Source of the DNA: Chitinophagales bacterium
GTDB lineage: Bacteria > Bacteroidota > Bacteroidia > Chitinophagales > Chitinophagaceae
Reading direction: 5' to 3'
Assembly: GCA_015654495.1 (NCBI GenBank)
Contig: JAATGW010000689.1
Span: 1-5,787 of the forward strand
DNA: 5,787 bases
Shown here piece by piece: positions 1 to 5,731 of this stretch (position 1 is its first letter; each line of letters starts with the position of its first letter). The position numbers and the translations under genes are program-made. The notes under the pieces were generated by a model. It was not told the origin of the DNA, searched no databases, and was given only the letters and a program-made list of their open reading frames with translations.

Positions 1-11
1 AAGCAGGAGTA

Positions 12-250
12 AGGAGGAAGTATCACTATTTATGAGACGCTAATGTTTTAGTGAAAAATAACCTGAAAATTTAAACCAGTGAATAGGAAAAAGCAGATTA
101 AAAAAACCTTTCATGATTGATTTTAGTATATAGTTTTTCTGCCGTAAAGGAATGACCGGATGACGAAGAAATACACAATGTTTTTTTATCCAGCCTTGCT
201 TTCCGGTTCCCCGCCTTACCGGCAAAAGAAGGAAGTATATAGCAGGAGAA
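12..250. repeat. ~240-bp direct repeat, copy A (downstream of the hydrolase pair)
   Basis: This stretch matches 1988-2229 in the same orientation. Positions 36-70 and 2012-2046 are identical over 35 bases, and the rest aligns by eye with scattered substitutions and small indels. A second well-kept block is the CCGCCTTACCGGCA segment at 211-224. The copy ends after TATATAG (236-242) and a short purine-rich tail. The left arm of the internal palindrome (from 140) is degraded compared with copy B. It contains no convincing gene. It lies 3' of the hydrolase gene that ends at 298, so its palindrome could act as a transcript end. The element family is not recognised. Confidence 0.9.
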
Positions 251-297
251 AAATGCAATCTTTTAATTTCTGCAATAAAAACCAACAATCAGGAAGC

Positions 298-1107
298 CTA
301 TTTGAAAAGCGAATCAAATTTTGCCTGGATAATTGGATTTCCCGGTAAACCATTATGCATCCCGTTGGGAATAATCAGAAATTCATCCGTTTTTTTCAGG
401 TATGGTTTCAGCTTCAGAGCATTGTTCAGAGAAATTGTTTTGTCCTTTGTACCATGAAATATAAAAACAGGCATCACACATTTTTCAATGTAACTATAGG
501 TGTGAACCTTAAAACGAACTATATAACCCGTTGGATAAACCGGGAAATACTCGCCTGCCAGTGAACTCATACTATAATAGGGAGTTTCAAGTATAATGAG
601 TTTCGCTTTATTTTTTGACGCAACATAGGCTGCGAATCCTGTACCCAACGATCGGCCATAAATAATTATTGAATCAGGACTAATATCCGTTCTTGCAAGT
701 TTATAAACCTGCTCAGCATAATTATAAAACTGTTGCTCATCAAATGCACCTGTCGATTTTCCATATCCTGGATAATCCATTAACCAGACTTCATAGCCAC
801 GTTTTAAAAAATCATCGGCAAATCCGGCATAGTATTTTACATTTCTCATATTGCCATGATAATATAGTACTGCTCCTTTTCTGATTGAATCCTCAAGCGT
901 AAACCGGATAATATTCAGATTCGCTTTTTCATTGAAAGGGATATTGATTTCAACAAAAGGCCGGTCAAAATGAAAACTATCAGTAGCAGCGATAGGTTCC
1001 GGATGAAATATTAACTTATCCTGCAAATAGTATAAACCAATACCAACTACCCCATACAAAATCAACAACCATTTAATTATACTTTTTATTTTCCTTTTTG
1101 CAATCAT
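298..1107 (-). CDS. membrane-anchored serine alpha/beta hydrolase (ABHD13/BEM46-like), paralogue 1
   Basis: This 269-residue protein is a complete alpha/beta hydrolase, probably an esterase, lipase or thioesterase; the substrate cannot be read from the sequence. An N-terminal hydrophobic segment (about residues 11-27) should anchor it in the inner membrane, and it is followed by the family-typical 'LQDKLIFHPE'. The oxyanion-hole motif YYHGN is at 82-86 (H84-G85) and DYPGYGKSTG at 111-120. The nucleophile elbow is GRSLGTG with Ser153. Asp222 in HGTKD and His251 in GMHNGLP complete the triad. The start ATG (1107-1105) has an A-rich leader (AAAACTAAAAGATC) and no clear Shine-Dalgarno, as is usual in Bacteroidota. 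It lies 45 bp downstream of paralogue 2 on the same strand and may be co-transcribed with it. Base composition is low: three 60-base lines I counted (421-480, 661-780) total 59/180 G+C. Family call is firm; function is inferred. Confidence 0.93.
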   Translation of the reverse strand: MIAKRKIKSIIKWLLILYGVVGIGLYYLQDKLIFHPEPIAATDSFHFDRPFVEINIPFNEKANLNIIRFTLEDSIRKGAVLYYHGNMRNVKYYAGFADDFLKRGYEVWLMDYPGYGKSTGAFDEQQFYNYAEQVYKLARTDISPDSIIIYGRSLGTGFAAYVASKNKAKLIILETPYYSMSSLAGEYFPVYPTGYIVRFKVHTYSYIEKCVMPVFIFHGTKDKTISLNNALKLKPYLKKTDEFLIIPNGMHNGLPGNPIIQAKFDSLFK

Positions 1108-1121
1108 GATCTTTTAGTTTT

Positions 1122-1163
1122 ACGTTAAACGTTGAACGTTGAACGTATAATGTCAAACGTATT
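1122..1163. repeat. degenerate ACGTTGA heptamer array between the hydrolase genes
   Basis: Successive seven-base units read ACGTTAA, ACGTTGA, ACGTTGA, ACGTATA, ATGTCAA and ACGTATT. The first four (1122-1149) fill the intergenic gap; the degenerate last two run over the TGA stop (1155-1153) and final Tyr-Val codons of the upstream hydrolase. Because the array sits only 15 bp before the ATG of the downstream hydrolase, it forms most of that gene's leader. Unit length is seven, so gain or loss of units would change spacing but not the downstream reading frame. Its role, if any, is unknown. Confidence 0.8.
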
Positions 1164-1953
1164 GAAGAATATCCCGCAAAAAATTGTGATACTCCGGAAA
1201 ATCCGGAAGGTTATTATGTCCGCCCCCATGAATGCGTATCAGGGTTGTTCTATCCGGATTCAGCTGCTGCAGCCTGATACTGTTACTGATCGGGATCAGC
1301 CGGTCCTTTGTTCCATGAATAATGTAAATCGGACAGGTAACCAGTTTGATCCATCGATCCGTCCGCAAATGAAATCTCAAAACAAACTTCACCGGCAGTA
1401 TCGGAAGAAAACGCTCCGCTACCCTGGAGAAACTGTAATACGGCGCGTCCAGTATCAGATAACGTGGATGGTTATCCGAAGCAAGCTTGGCTGCGAAACC
1501 GCTGCCGATGCTTCGTCCGTAAAGTATAAGATGGCTTTCCGGGTACCGGGATTTGAGCTTCTCATAAATAAACTGCATATCGCCCAGCATACCTTCTTCA
1601 GAACGTTTACCTGTGCTTTTTCCAAAACCACGATAGTCAACAAGAACAACATCATAATTATACCTGTAAAAATCCCTTGCATATTTTGCCCAGCCTTTAA
1701 TGCTCCGTGTATTGCCATGAAAATAGAGGATCAGTCCTGCTGAATTTTGCCTGTGAAAATGGAGGCCATTGATGCGCACACCAGGCTTAACATCGAAAAA
1801 CAGTTCACTGAACGGAACATCATATTTAAATTTGAAATCCTGCGAAAGTTTTTCGGGTTTGAATATCAGTTTCTCCTGAACAAAATAGGCAATTACCAGC
1901 AGCAGCAGGTATCCCGCGCCTACAAACCACCAGTTGATCTGAAGGAGAATCAT
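1153..1953 (-). CDS. membrane-anchored serine alpha/beta hydrolase (ABHD13/BEM46-like), paralogue 2
   Basis: This 266-residue protein has the same architecture as its downstream neighbour and is clearly homologous to it from end to end. A membrane anchor (about residues 8-24) is followed by 'VQEKLIFKPE'. The oxyanion motif YFHGN is at 77-81 and DYRGFGKSTG at 106-115. The nucleophile elbow is GRSIGSG with Ser148. Asp217 lies in HGTKD and His246 in GGGHNNLP. The shared 'PYYS' and '(V/L)RF' stretches after the elbow tie the two proteins together as a subfamily. The ATG start has no Shine-Dalgarno. It sits 34 bp from the end of direct-repeat copy B, so its promoter lies in or next to the repeat. 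Base composition is higher than paralogue 1: lines 1201-1260 and 1501-1620 total 84/180 G+C, which argues against a recent tandem duplication. The substrate is unknown. Confidence 0.93.
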   Translation of the reverse strand: MILLQINWWFVGAGYLLLLVIAYFVQEKLIFKPEKLSQDFKFKYDVPFSELFFDVKPGVRINGLHFHRQNSAGLILYFHGNTRSIKGWAKYARDFYRYNYDVVLVDYRGFGKSTGKRSEEGMLGDMQFIYEKLKSRYPESHLILYGRSIGSGFAAKLASDNHPRYLILDAPYYSFSRVAERFLPILPVKFVLRFHLRTDRWIKLVTCPIYIIHGTKDRLIPISNSIRLQQLNPDRTTLIRIHGGGHNNLPDFPEYHNFLRDILQYV

Positions 1954-1987
1954 AATGAAGTGAATTTAGGGATAATCTATTACAGGT

Positions 1988-2229
1988 AGGAGGCAGTCTC
2001 ATTATCAGCGCGACGCTAATGTTTTAGTGAAAAATAACCTGAAAATCTAAACCAGTGACCAGGAGGAAGCAGATTAGAAAAATCTTTCATGATTTTAGTA
2101 TATAGTTTTTCCTGCCGGGAAGGCGGAATGACGGGATGACGAAGACATAAACAGTGTTTTTTATTCAGCCTGGCTTTCCGGCTCCCCGCCTTACCGGCAA
2201 AAGAAGAAAGTTATATAGTAGCAGTAAAA
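1988..2229. repeat. ~240-bp direct repeat, copy B (upstream of the hydrolase pair)
   Basis: This is the better-preserved copy of the repeat at 12-250. Homology starts at AGGAGG (1988 versus 12, offset 1976), is perfect over 2012-2046, and continues to the TATATAG at 2212-2218 plus an A-rich tail. Its right half contains a long imperfect palindrome (see 2096-2220). It occupies about half of the 500-bp gap between the divergent hydrolase and NmrA-like genes and so probably overlaps one or both promoters. No open frame in it looks like a protein. The origin could be a non-autonomous mobile element or a genome-wide intergenic repeat; one window cannot tell. Confidence 0.9.
2096..2220. repeat. long imperfect palindrome inside repeat copy B
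   Basis: TGCCGGGAAGGCGG (2113-2126) pairs with CCGCCTTACCGGCA (2186-2199) with a single mismatch. Outside these arms TAGTATATAG (2096-2105) faces TATATAGTA (2212-2220), so the complementarity continues outwards with interruptions. The unpaired centre is about 59 bases. The equivalent in copy A keeps the right arm intact (211-224), but the left arm is reduced to TGCCG plus diverged sequence (from 140). The structure resembles the terminal arms of a small non-autonomous element or a transcribed hairpin. Confidence 0.7.
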
Positions 2230-2452
2230 AGGCAGGAGTAAAACAGCCAAGATCGAAAATTCCGGTCACCATCTGTTTTTCAAAATTGATTCAACAAATT
2301 TATTTACCACCTCGCTGCTTGCTACACGTAATCCTGACACTATCCACCGTCTACTGTCTCCCGGTAACAGATTGTGCAAACAGAACTATTATCCAGTTTA
2401 ATTGTACTTAATACTGAACATACAGTTCCAGTTAAATCTCCGAATGTTATTT
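2230..2452. other. intergenic leader before the NmrA-like gene
   Basis: This 223-bp stretch between repeat copy B and the NmrA-like start holds no convincing gene on either strand. It must contain at least part of the promoter for the plus-strand gene, but I see no clean Bacteroidota -33 (TTTG) / -7 (TAnnTTTG) pair. A TTG codon at 2402 and an ATG at 2444 are in frame with the downstream gene; the added residues are not protein-like for this family. Confidence 0.5.
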
Positions 2453-3340
2453 ATGAACCCTATTTCTGATTCTTTTCTAAACCCTGCAACTCATCCGCCT
2501 GATAAAAGCAAAACTATAATTCTGGCAGGCGCTACCGGCCATTTGGGTCAAAGAATTGCCTCTTATCTGCTCAGATCCGGCGCAAAAGTAAAAGCATTGA
2601 CCAGAAAAGATTTTGCGGGTGCATCACAATTGTCTGACGCCTGCGCAGGAGGGACTTGTGTGGTATCAGCTATAAGCGGCCTCGAGGATGTAATTGTGGA
2701 GGCACAAACAGTACTTCTTCAGGCAGCTATCAGTGCAGGCGTTCCGCGTTTTATCCCATCAGATTACTGTATCGACTATACGAAACTCTCTTATGGAAAT
2801 AACCGAAATCTGGATCTGCGAAAGCGCTTCAACGAAAGTCTCGACAAGGCACCTATTGCTGCAACATCCATTCTGAACGGAATGTTTACAGATCTTCTTA
2901 CGGGCCAGGCACCGGTTGTTCTTTTTGGGTTGAAAAGAGTTCTGTATTGGGGAAATGCAGAACAGCTTCTTGATTTTACAACGATGGAAAATACCGCTGA
3001 GTATACCGCGATGGCCGCGCTTGATGAATCAACACCCAGGTATCTGCGTATTGCCGGCGACGTCATTAATGCAAGGGGTCTACAAATAGCCGCTAAAGAA
3101 GCAACAGGCAACAGATTTCATTTATTAAGACCAGGAGGATTGGGCATGTTGCAAACATTAACCAGGATAACCCGTGCACTAATGCCCGCGAAAAAGGAAG
3201 TTTTTCCGCCATGGCAGGGAATGCAATACATGCACGATATGTTTTCCGGAAAGCCAAAATTAGATCCTTTGGATAATCAACGATATCCAGACATGGAATG
3301 GACTTCAGTACGCCAGGTGCTTGCACAGAGAAAAAAATAA
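2453..3340 (+). CDS. NmrA-like NAD(P)-binding oxidoreductase, short Rossmann region
   Basis: From the ATG at 2453 the product is 295 residues. It has the dinucleotide-binding glycine motif GATGHLG (residues 26-32) after a beta strand. The isoflavone-reductase/NmrA-type stretches follow: 'AGVPRFIPSDYCIDYTKL' (about 95-112), 'NRNLDLRKRFNESL' and 'TSILNGMFTDLLTG', then 'PRYLRIAGD' and a C-terminal 'LDNQRYP'. Proteins of this family reduce small carbonyl or aromatic substrates with NADPH or act as redox sensors; which applies here is not visible. The segment after 'VKALTR' (residue 51) moves directly to 'FAGASQLSDACAGG', so roughly 20 residues that relatives usually carry (second Rossmann beta-alpha-beta unit) appear absent, in frame. 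I chose ATG 2453 because homology begins just before 'KTIILAGATG'; ATG 2444 and TTG 2402 are alternatives. The gene is divergent from the hydrolase pair and appears monocistronic. Confidence 0.88.
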   Translation: MNPISDSFLNPATHPPDKSKTIILAGATGHLGQRIASYLLRSGAKVKALTRKDFAGASQLSDACAGGTCVVSAISGLEDVIVEAQTVLLQAAISAGVPRFIPSDYCIDYTKLSYGNNRNLDLRKRFNESLDKAPIAATSILNGMFTDLLTGQAPVVLFGLKRVLYWGNAEQLLDFTTMENTAEYTAMAALDESTPRYLRIAGDVINARGLQIAAKEATGNRFHLLRPGGLGMLQTLTRITRALMPAKKEVFPPWQGMQYMHDMFSGKPKLDPLDNQRYPDMEWTSVRQVLAQRKK

Positions 3341-3666
3341 AAATCCAACTCTCCTCATTTCCCCTAACCGAAGGCGGGAAGAAATTCCGAAGCTGATATT
3401 CCCGCCCGATCTAATAATTTAATTCAAATTGTATTATCTTAATCTGGTGACCATTTAAAACCTGGCAAGATCAATCCGCCCTAATGCAAGCCATAATGAG
3501 CAATGGATAGATACAACAATACTTTCAGTGATGGGATCTAAGAGTAAAAAAAATTTGGAATCACGGGCTGCTGCAAAAGCATAAAGCGGAGAATATATGA
3601 GCTTTAAAAGTATCTGCTGAATCTGCGGGTTGCCTATTCAATTAGTTTTTACTTAAAATCCTTCTT
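3341..3666. other. 326-bp gap without a gene
   Basis: I find no coding region, RNA gene or long repeat here on either strand; frames are broken by frequent stops. The only structure is the hairpin at 3373-3406. The 3' part is A/T-rich and leads into the ATG at 3667, so it should carry that gene's promoter, but no good TTTG/TAnnTTTG pair is present at the expected spacing. Confidence 0.6.
3373..3406 (+). terminator. hairpin downstream of the NmrA-like gene, possible terminator
   Basis: GGCGGGAA (3373-3380) pairs perfectly with TTCCCGCC (3399-3406) across an 18-base loop, starting 33 bp after the NmrA-like stop codon. The following sequence is A/T-rich but has no proper T-run, so it is not a textbook intrinsic terminator. 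It may end or stabilise the NmrA-like transcript, or be another small palindromic repeat. Confidence 0.4.
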
Positions 3667-4323
3667 ATGTTTATCGGACATTTTGGTATAGGATTCGGAG
3701 CTAAGAAAGCAGCACCTTTTATTTCACTGGGAGTCCTTTTTACTGCGGCCCAATTTCTGGACCTGCTTTGGCCTTTGCTTTTGTTATTAGACGCTGAACA
3801 TGTAACAATAGCCCCCGGTATTACGAAACTAACTCCATTGGATTTTACAGATTATCCCATTTCTCATAGTTTGTTATTGGTTATTTTCTGGGGGCTCATT
3901 GTCGGTCTTTTTTATTGGTTATTAAAGAAAAATACCAGAGGAGCAATCGTTCTATTTATTTGTGTGATCAGTCATTGGTTTTTGGATTTTCTGGTTCATC
4001 GTCCCGATCTGCCTTTGTATCCCGGGAATTCACCCCGATTGGGATTAGGACTTTGGAACTATCCGGTTCCTGCATTAATTGCAGAAGCAATAATTTTTGT
4101 TACGGGCATCTTTTTCTATTTGCAGATTACGACAGCAAAAAACCGATCCGGAAAATTTGGATTGTGGATCTTAATTGCATTGTTGGTATTTATTCAGATA
4201 GGAAATATTCTTGCTCCGCCACCCCCAGGTGTGAAGGCAATTGCCTGGGCTGGTCAATTGCAATGGCTTTTTGTTATTCTCGCCTTCTGGGTAGATCGTA
4301 ATAGATCCATTCTTACTAAATAG
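3667..4323 (+). CDS. six-helix inner-membrane protein with His/Asp residues (possible YdjM/DUF457-like metal-dependent hydrolase)
   Basis: This 218-residue protein is strongly hydrophobic, with six likely membrane helices at about 20-42, 68-87, 93-111, 135-154, 164-183 and 193-209. Polar residues that could bind metal stand at or near membrane edges: His5 in 'GHFGIGFGAKK', Asp32, His67 in 'ISHSLL', and the cluster His103, Asp107, His111 and Asp114 in 'SHWFLDFLVHRPDLP'. The pattern of an N-terminal GH, a mid-protein HS and an HxxxDxxxHxPD block resembles integral-membrane proteins annotated as metal-dependent hydrolases (YdjM/DUF457-like). That link is from pattern only, and many relatives are called simply hypothetical. 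The ATG at 3667 begins directly with the conserved-looking GH motif. No partner gene is evident; the next gene begins 152 bp downstream. Confidence 0.85.
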   Translation: MFIGHFGIGFGAKKAAPFISLGVLFTAAQFLDLLWPLLLLLDAEHVTIAPGITKLTPLDFTDYPISHSLLLVIFWGLIVGLFYWLLKKNTRGAIVLFICVISHWFLDFLVHRPDLPLYPGNSPRLGLGLWNYPVPALIAEAIIFVTGIFFYLQITTAKNRSGKFGLWILIALLVFIQIGNILAPPPPGVKAIAWAGQLQWLFVILAFWVDRNRSILTK

Positions 4324-4475
4324 ACACTTATAATTGCATAGAATAAAATTCCTGGCAAATACAGGTGGAGGGCGCATGAAATCCGCGCTGAACAATAGTT
4401 CTTAATTTCATTTTGCTCAAAACGATCGGCGGACAATATTCTTTCTATAATTCATGCTCACAAATTCAGCTTGAA

Positions 4476-4931
4476 ATGAACAAACATTTTTTTATTTTAA
4501 TAGCACTAAACCTATTTATCATTCAGCTTTCGTTTGCACAGAACAGAAAAGAAGAGGATGTAAAAACAAAGGATATCTACAGGCTGATAGACAACTATTC
4601 GCTGGCGCGGGAAAAGAAGGATACCAATCTGCTCAAGGCTATCTTGACAACCGATGTCGATCAGTTGGTTTCCACCGGCGAATGGCGGACTGGTATAGTA
4701 GAAGCAGTACAAGGTATGCTGCGTAGCTCCGCCACAAGTCCAGGCACAAGAACCCTCACGGTTGAAAAAATCCGGTTTCTCGATCCGAAGAATGCAATTG
4801 CAGATGCACGTTATGAAATCAAAAATCCCGATGGTACAACGCGAAAAATGTGGAGCACCTTTGTAACAGTGTTTGATCAGGGCAAATGGAAAATTGCTGC
4901 TATCCGGAATATGTTGCCCTCGGAACAATAA
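4476..4931 (+). CDS. secreted DUF4440/SnoaL-like (NTF2-fold) protein
   Basis: From the ATG at 4476 the product is 151 residues. A classic signal peptide (MNK, hydrophobic core, 'QLSFA') probably ends at Ala21|Gln22; there is no lipobox cysteine, so the protein should be periplasmic or secreted. The mature part reads as a small NTF2/SnoaL-type cone fold. A helical start ('IYRLIDNYSLAREKKDTNLLKAILTTDVDQLVSTGEW') precedes strands ending in 'MWSTFVTVFDQGKWKIAAIRNMLP', as in the DUF4440 and SgcJ/EcaC groups. Such proteins are either small catalysts or ligand-binding proteins; nothing here fixes a role. A TTG at 4413 would extend the frame but would bury the signal peptide behind 21 polar residues, so ATG 4476 is preferred. 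The stop codon is 3 bp before the GTG of the PNPOx remnant, suggesting an operon. Confidence 0.85.
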   Translation: MNKHFFILIALNLFIIQLSFAQNRKEEDVKTKDIYRLIDNYSLAREKKDTNLLKAILTTDVDQLVSTGEWRTGIVEAVQGMLRSSATSPGTRTLTVEKIRFLDPKNAIADARYEIKNPDGTTRKMWSTFVTVFDQGKWKIAAIRNMLPSEQ

Positions 4932-4934
4932 TAC

Positions 4935-5316
4935 GTGACTATTAAATTCTTATACGAATTCATCAAAGGACATAGATTTTCAGTTTTGTCTACAGTTTCT
5001 CCTGATAACAAACCTGAATCAGCCTGTGTTGGTATTGCTGTTACTCCTGAATTGAAAATAATATTTAACACAGTAACAGATTTCATTTGTCATTGGTTGG
5101 GAAAGCGCAAAGACGATCTAATATGAGGGAATCGCATCTGGTTTCAGTAAAAATGAATCGGCCGATTTAATCGAAATCTATCTTAAAGTTTTTCCAGACT
5201 GCACAGAAAGAAAAGACAACTGGACAAACCTGACGTATTTTGTGGTTGAACCAAAGTGGATTCGATTTTCCGATTTTAATGAATTACCTCCGCGGATTGA
5301 GGAACAGCGTTTTTAA
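4935..5316 (+). pseudogene. PNPOx-like flavin-binding protein, inactivated by internal deletion and nonsense codon
   Basis: The first part (GTG 4935 to about 5081) gives 'KFLYEFIKGHRFSVLSTVSPDNKPESACVGIAVTPELKIIFNTVTD', the N-terminal barrel of pyridoxamine-5'-phosphate-oxidase-like (PNPOx) FMN proteins. The rest lies in the next frame from about 5080: 'ISFVIGWESAKTI', a TAA at 5119-5121, then 'YEGIASGFSKNESADLIEIYLKVFPDCTERKDNWTNLTYFVVEPKWIRFSDFNELPPRIEEQRF' and a TAA at 5314-5316. Relatives normally have about a dozen residues (an 'SRKYxNLxxNP'-type stretch) between 'NTVTD' and 'FVIGW', so some 35-38 bp appear lost, shifting the frame. The TAA stands where relatives commonly have Gln before 'YEG', consistent with CAA to TAA. 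The uninterrupted first frame stops at 5126 and would give only a 63-residue fragment. No start codon lies in the second frame after the TAA. It follows the DUF4440 gene by 3 bp. Confidence 0.88.
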
Positions 5317-5440
5317 ATACACCCGTCCATTGGTCATATCGTTTCCGGAAATTTTGTGCAATTATATCCGTAGATCCGACGGACACCTCAATCGGCCACC
5401 CCAGGTCACGGCCTTTCCATACTACATGTGAAATCTTTGC

Positions 5441-5453
5441 GTGCCTACGGCAC
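5441..5453. repeat. small hairpin, CCTNCGG class (1 of 3)
   Basis: GTGCC-TAC-GGCAC forms a perfect five-pair stem with a three-base loop. On + it is followed by a T-rich stretch (5454-5477), so it could also help end transcripts arriving from the DUF4440/PNPOx region. Confidence 0.7.
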
Positions 5454-5477
5454 TTGAATTTCCTTTATTTTATTTTT

Positions 5478-5497
5478 CGCCGGGTTGAAACCCGGCG
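5478..5497. repeat. eight-pair hairpin with TGAA loop, left half-unit
   Basis: CGCCGGGT-TGAA-ACCCGGCG is a perfect eight-pair stem on the + strand. Its last base is also the first base of the 15-bp inverted-repeat arm. The counterpart at 5759-5778 has the same loop when read on the - strand and three changed but still paired stem positions. Confidence 0.8.
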
Positions 5498-5511
5498 CTA
5501 TAGATTGCACC
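5497..5511. repeat. 15-bp inverted repeat, left arm (right arm 5745-5759)
   Basis: GCTATAGATTGCACC here and GGTGCAATCTATAGC at 5745-5759 are exact reverse complements 233 bp apart. Each arm directly adjoins one of the eight-pair hairpins, on the outer side, so the arms mark two inverted copies of the repeat. Confidence 0.9.
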
Positions 5512-5524
5512 GGGCTTGACGGCA

Positions 5525-5553
5525 GTGAATTAATTCACAAATCATGATGATTT
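5525..5553. repeat. two adjacent perfect A/T-rich palindromes
   Basis: GTGAATTAATTCAC (5525-5538) is a perfect 14-bp palindrome. Directly after it, AAATCAT-G-ATGATTT (5539-5553) is a perfect inverted repeat with seven-base arms and a one-base centre. They lie between the two inverted half-units. They could be binding sites for dimeric proteins or further fragments of repeat DNA. Confidence 0.6.
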
Positions 5554-5658
5554 TTAAAGTCACGAATATCCCGGTTCAAAATTCTCAACTGCATCCCCGG
5601 AGCCATCAAAAAAAACAGGCTATAAGAAATTGTATTTAAAATTTAATCGAAAAAGAAA

Positions 5659-5671
5659 GCTCCGCAGGAGC
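5659..5671 (-). terminator. CCTNCGG-class hairpin (2 of 3), terminator-like on the minus strand
   Basis: Read on the minus strand, GCTCC-TGC-GGAGC is a five-pair stem with a three-base loop followed at once by TTTCTTTTT. That is the layout of an intrinsic terminator for transcripts entering from the right of the window. It is equally one member of the repeat cluster, so termination may be incidental. Confidence 0.45.
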
Positions 5672-5731
5672 GATGTAGGCTCATAAAATTTTTTAGATTT
5701 CCCGGTTTATTAGCCTTTCCGAATCTTTTCA

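Noticed and set aside
160..348. 62-residue plus-strand frame starting in repeat copy A
   Set aside because: The equivalent frame in repeat copy B is broken almost at once, so the repeat does not conserve it. Its 3' end also overlaps the hydrolase gene antisense.
1132..1743. 203-residue plus-strand open frame
   Set aside because: It is wholly antisense to the paralogue-2 hydrolase, whose triad, anchor and homology to its neighbour are unambiguous. The plus-strand translation has no recognisable domain.
2154..2411. 85-residue plus-strand frame spanning the end of repeat copy B
   Set aside because: It is built from repeat sequence and low-complexity intergenic DNA, with no domain and no counterpart in copy A.
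2402..2452. TTG-initiated N-terminal extension of the NmrA-like protein
   Set aside because: The added residues are not part of the family fold, and two in-frame ATG codons (2444, 2453) lie closer to the Rossmann start.
3915..4301. 128-residue plus-strand frame inside the membrane-protein gene
   Set aside because: It is a shifted-frame shadow of a gene with six coherent membrane helices. Its own translation is Ser/Arg/Cys-rich without a pattern.
4412..4444. Possible Bacteroidota promoter (TTTG at 4412-4415, TATTCTTT at 4437-4444) before the DUF4440 gene
   Set aside because: The -7 element lacks the final TTTG and the spacing is about 21 bases, slightly too long. I would not call it without transcript data.
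4512..4928. 138-residue minus-strand frame
   Set aside because: It is antisense to the DUF4440/SnoaL-like gene, which has a proper signal peptide and fold pattern.
5080..5126. Programmed ribosomal frameshift joining the two PNPOx-like halves
   Set aside because: A shift would still leave about a dozen family residues missing and would meet the in-frame TAA at 5119-5121. There is also no slippery heptamer at the junction.
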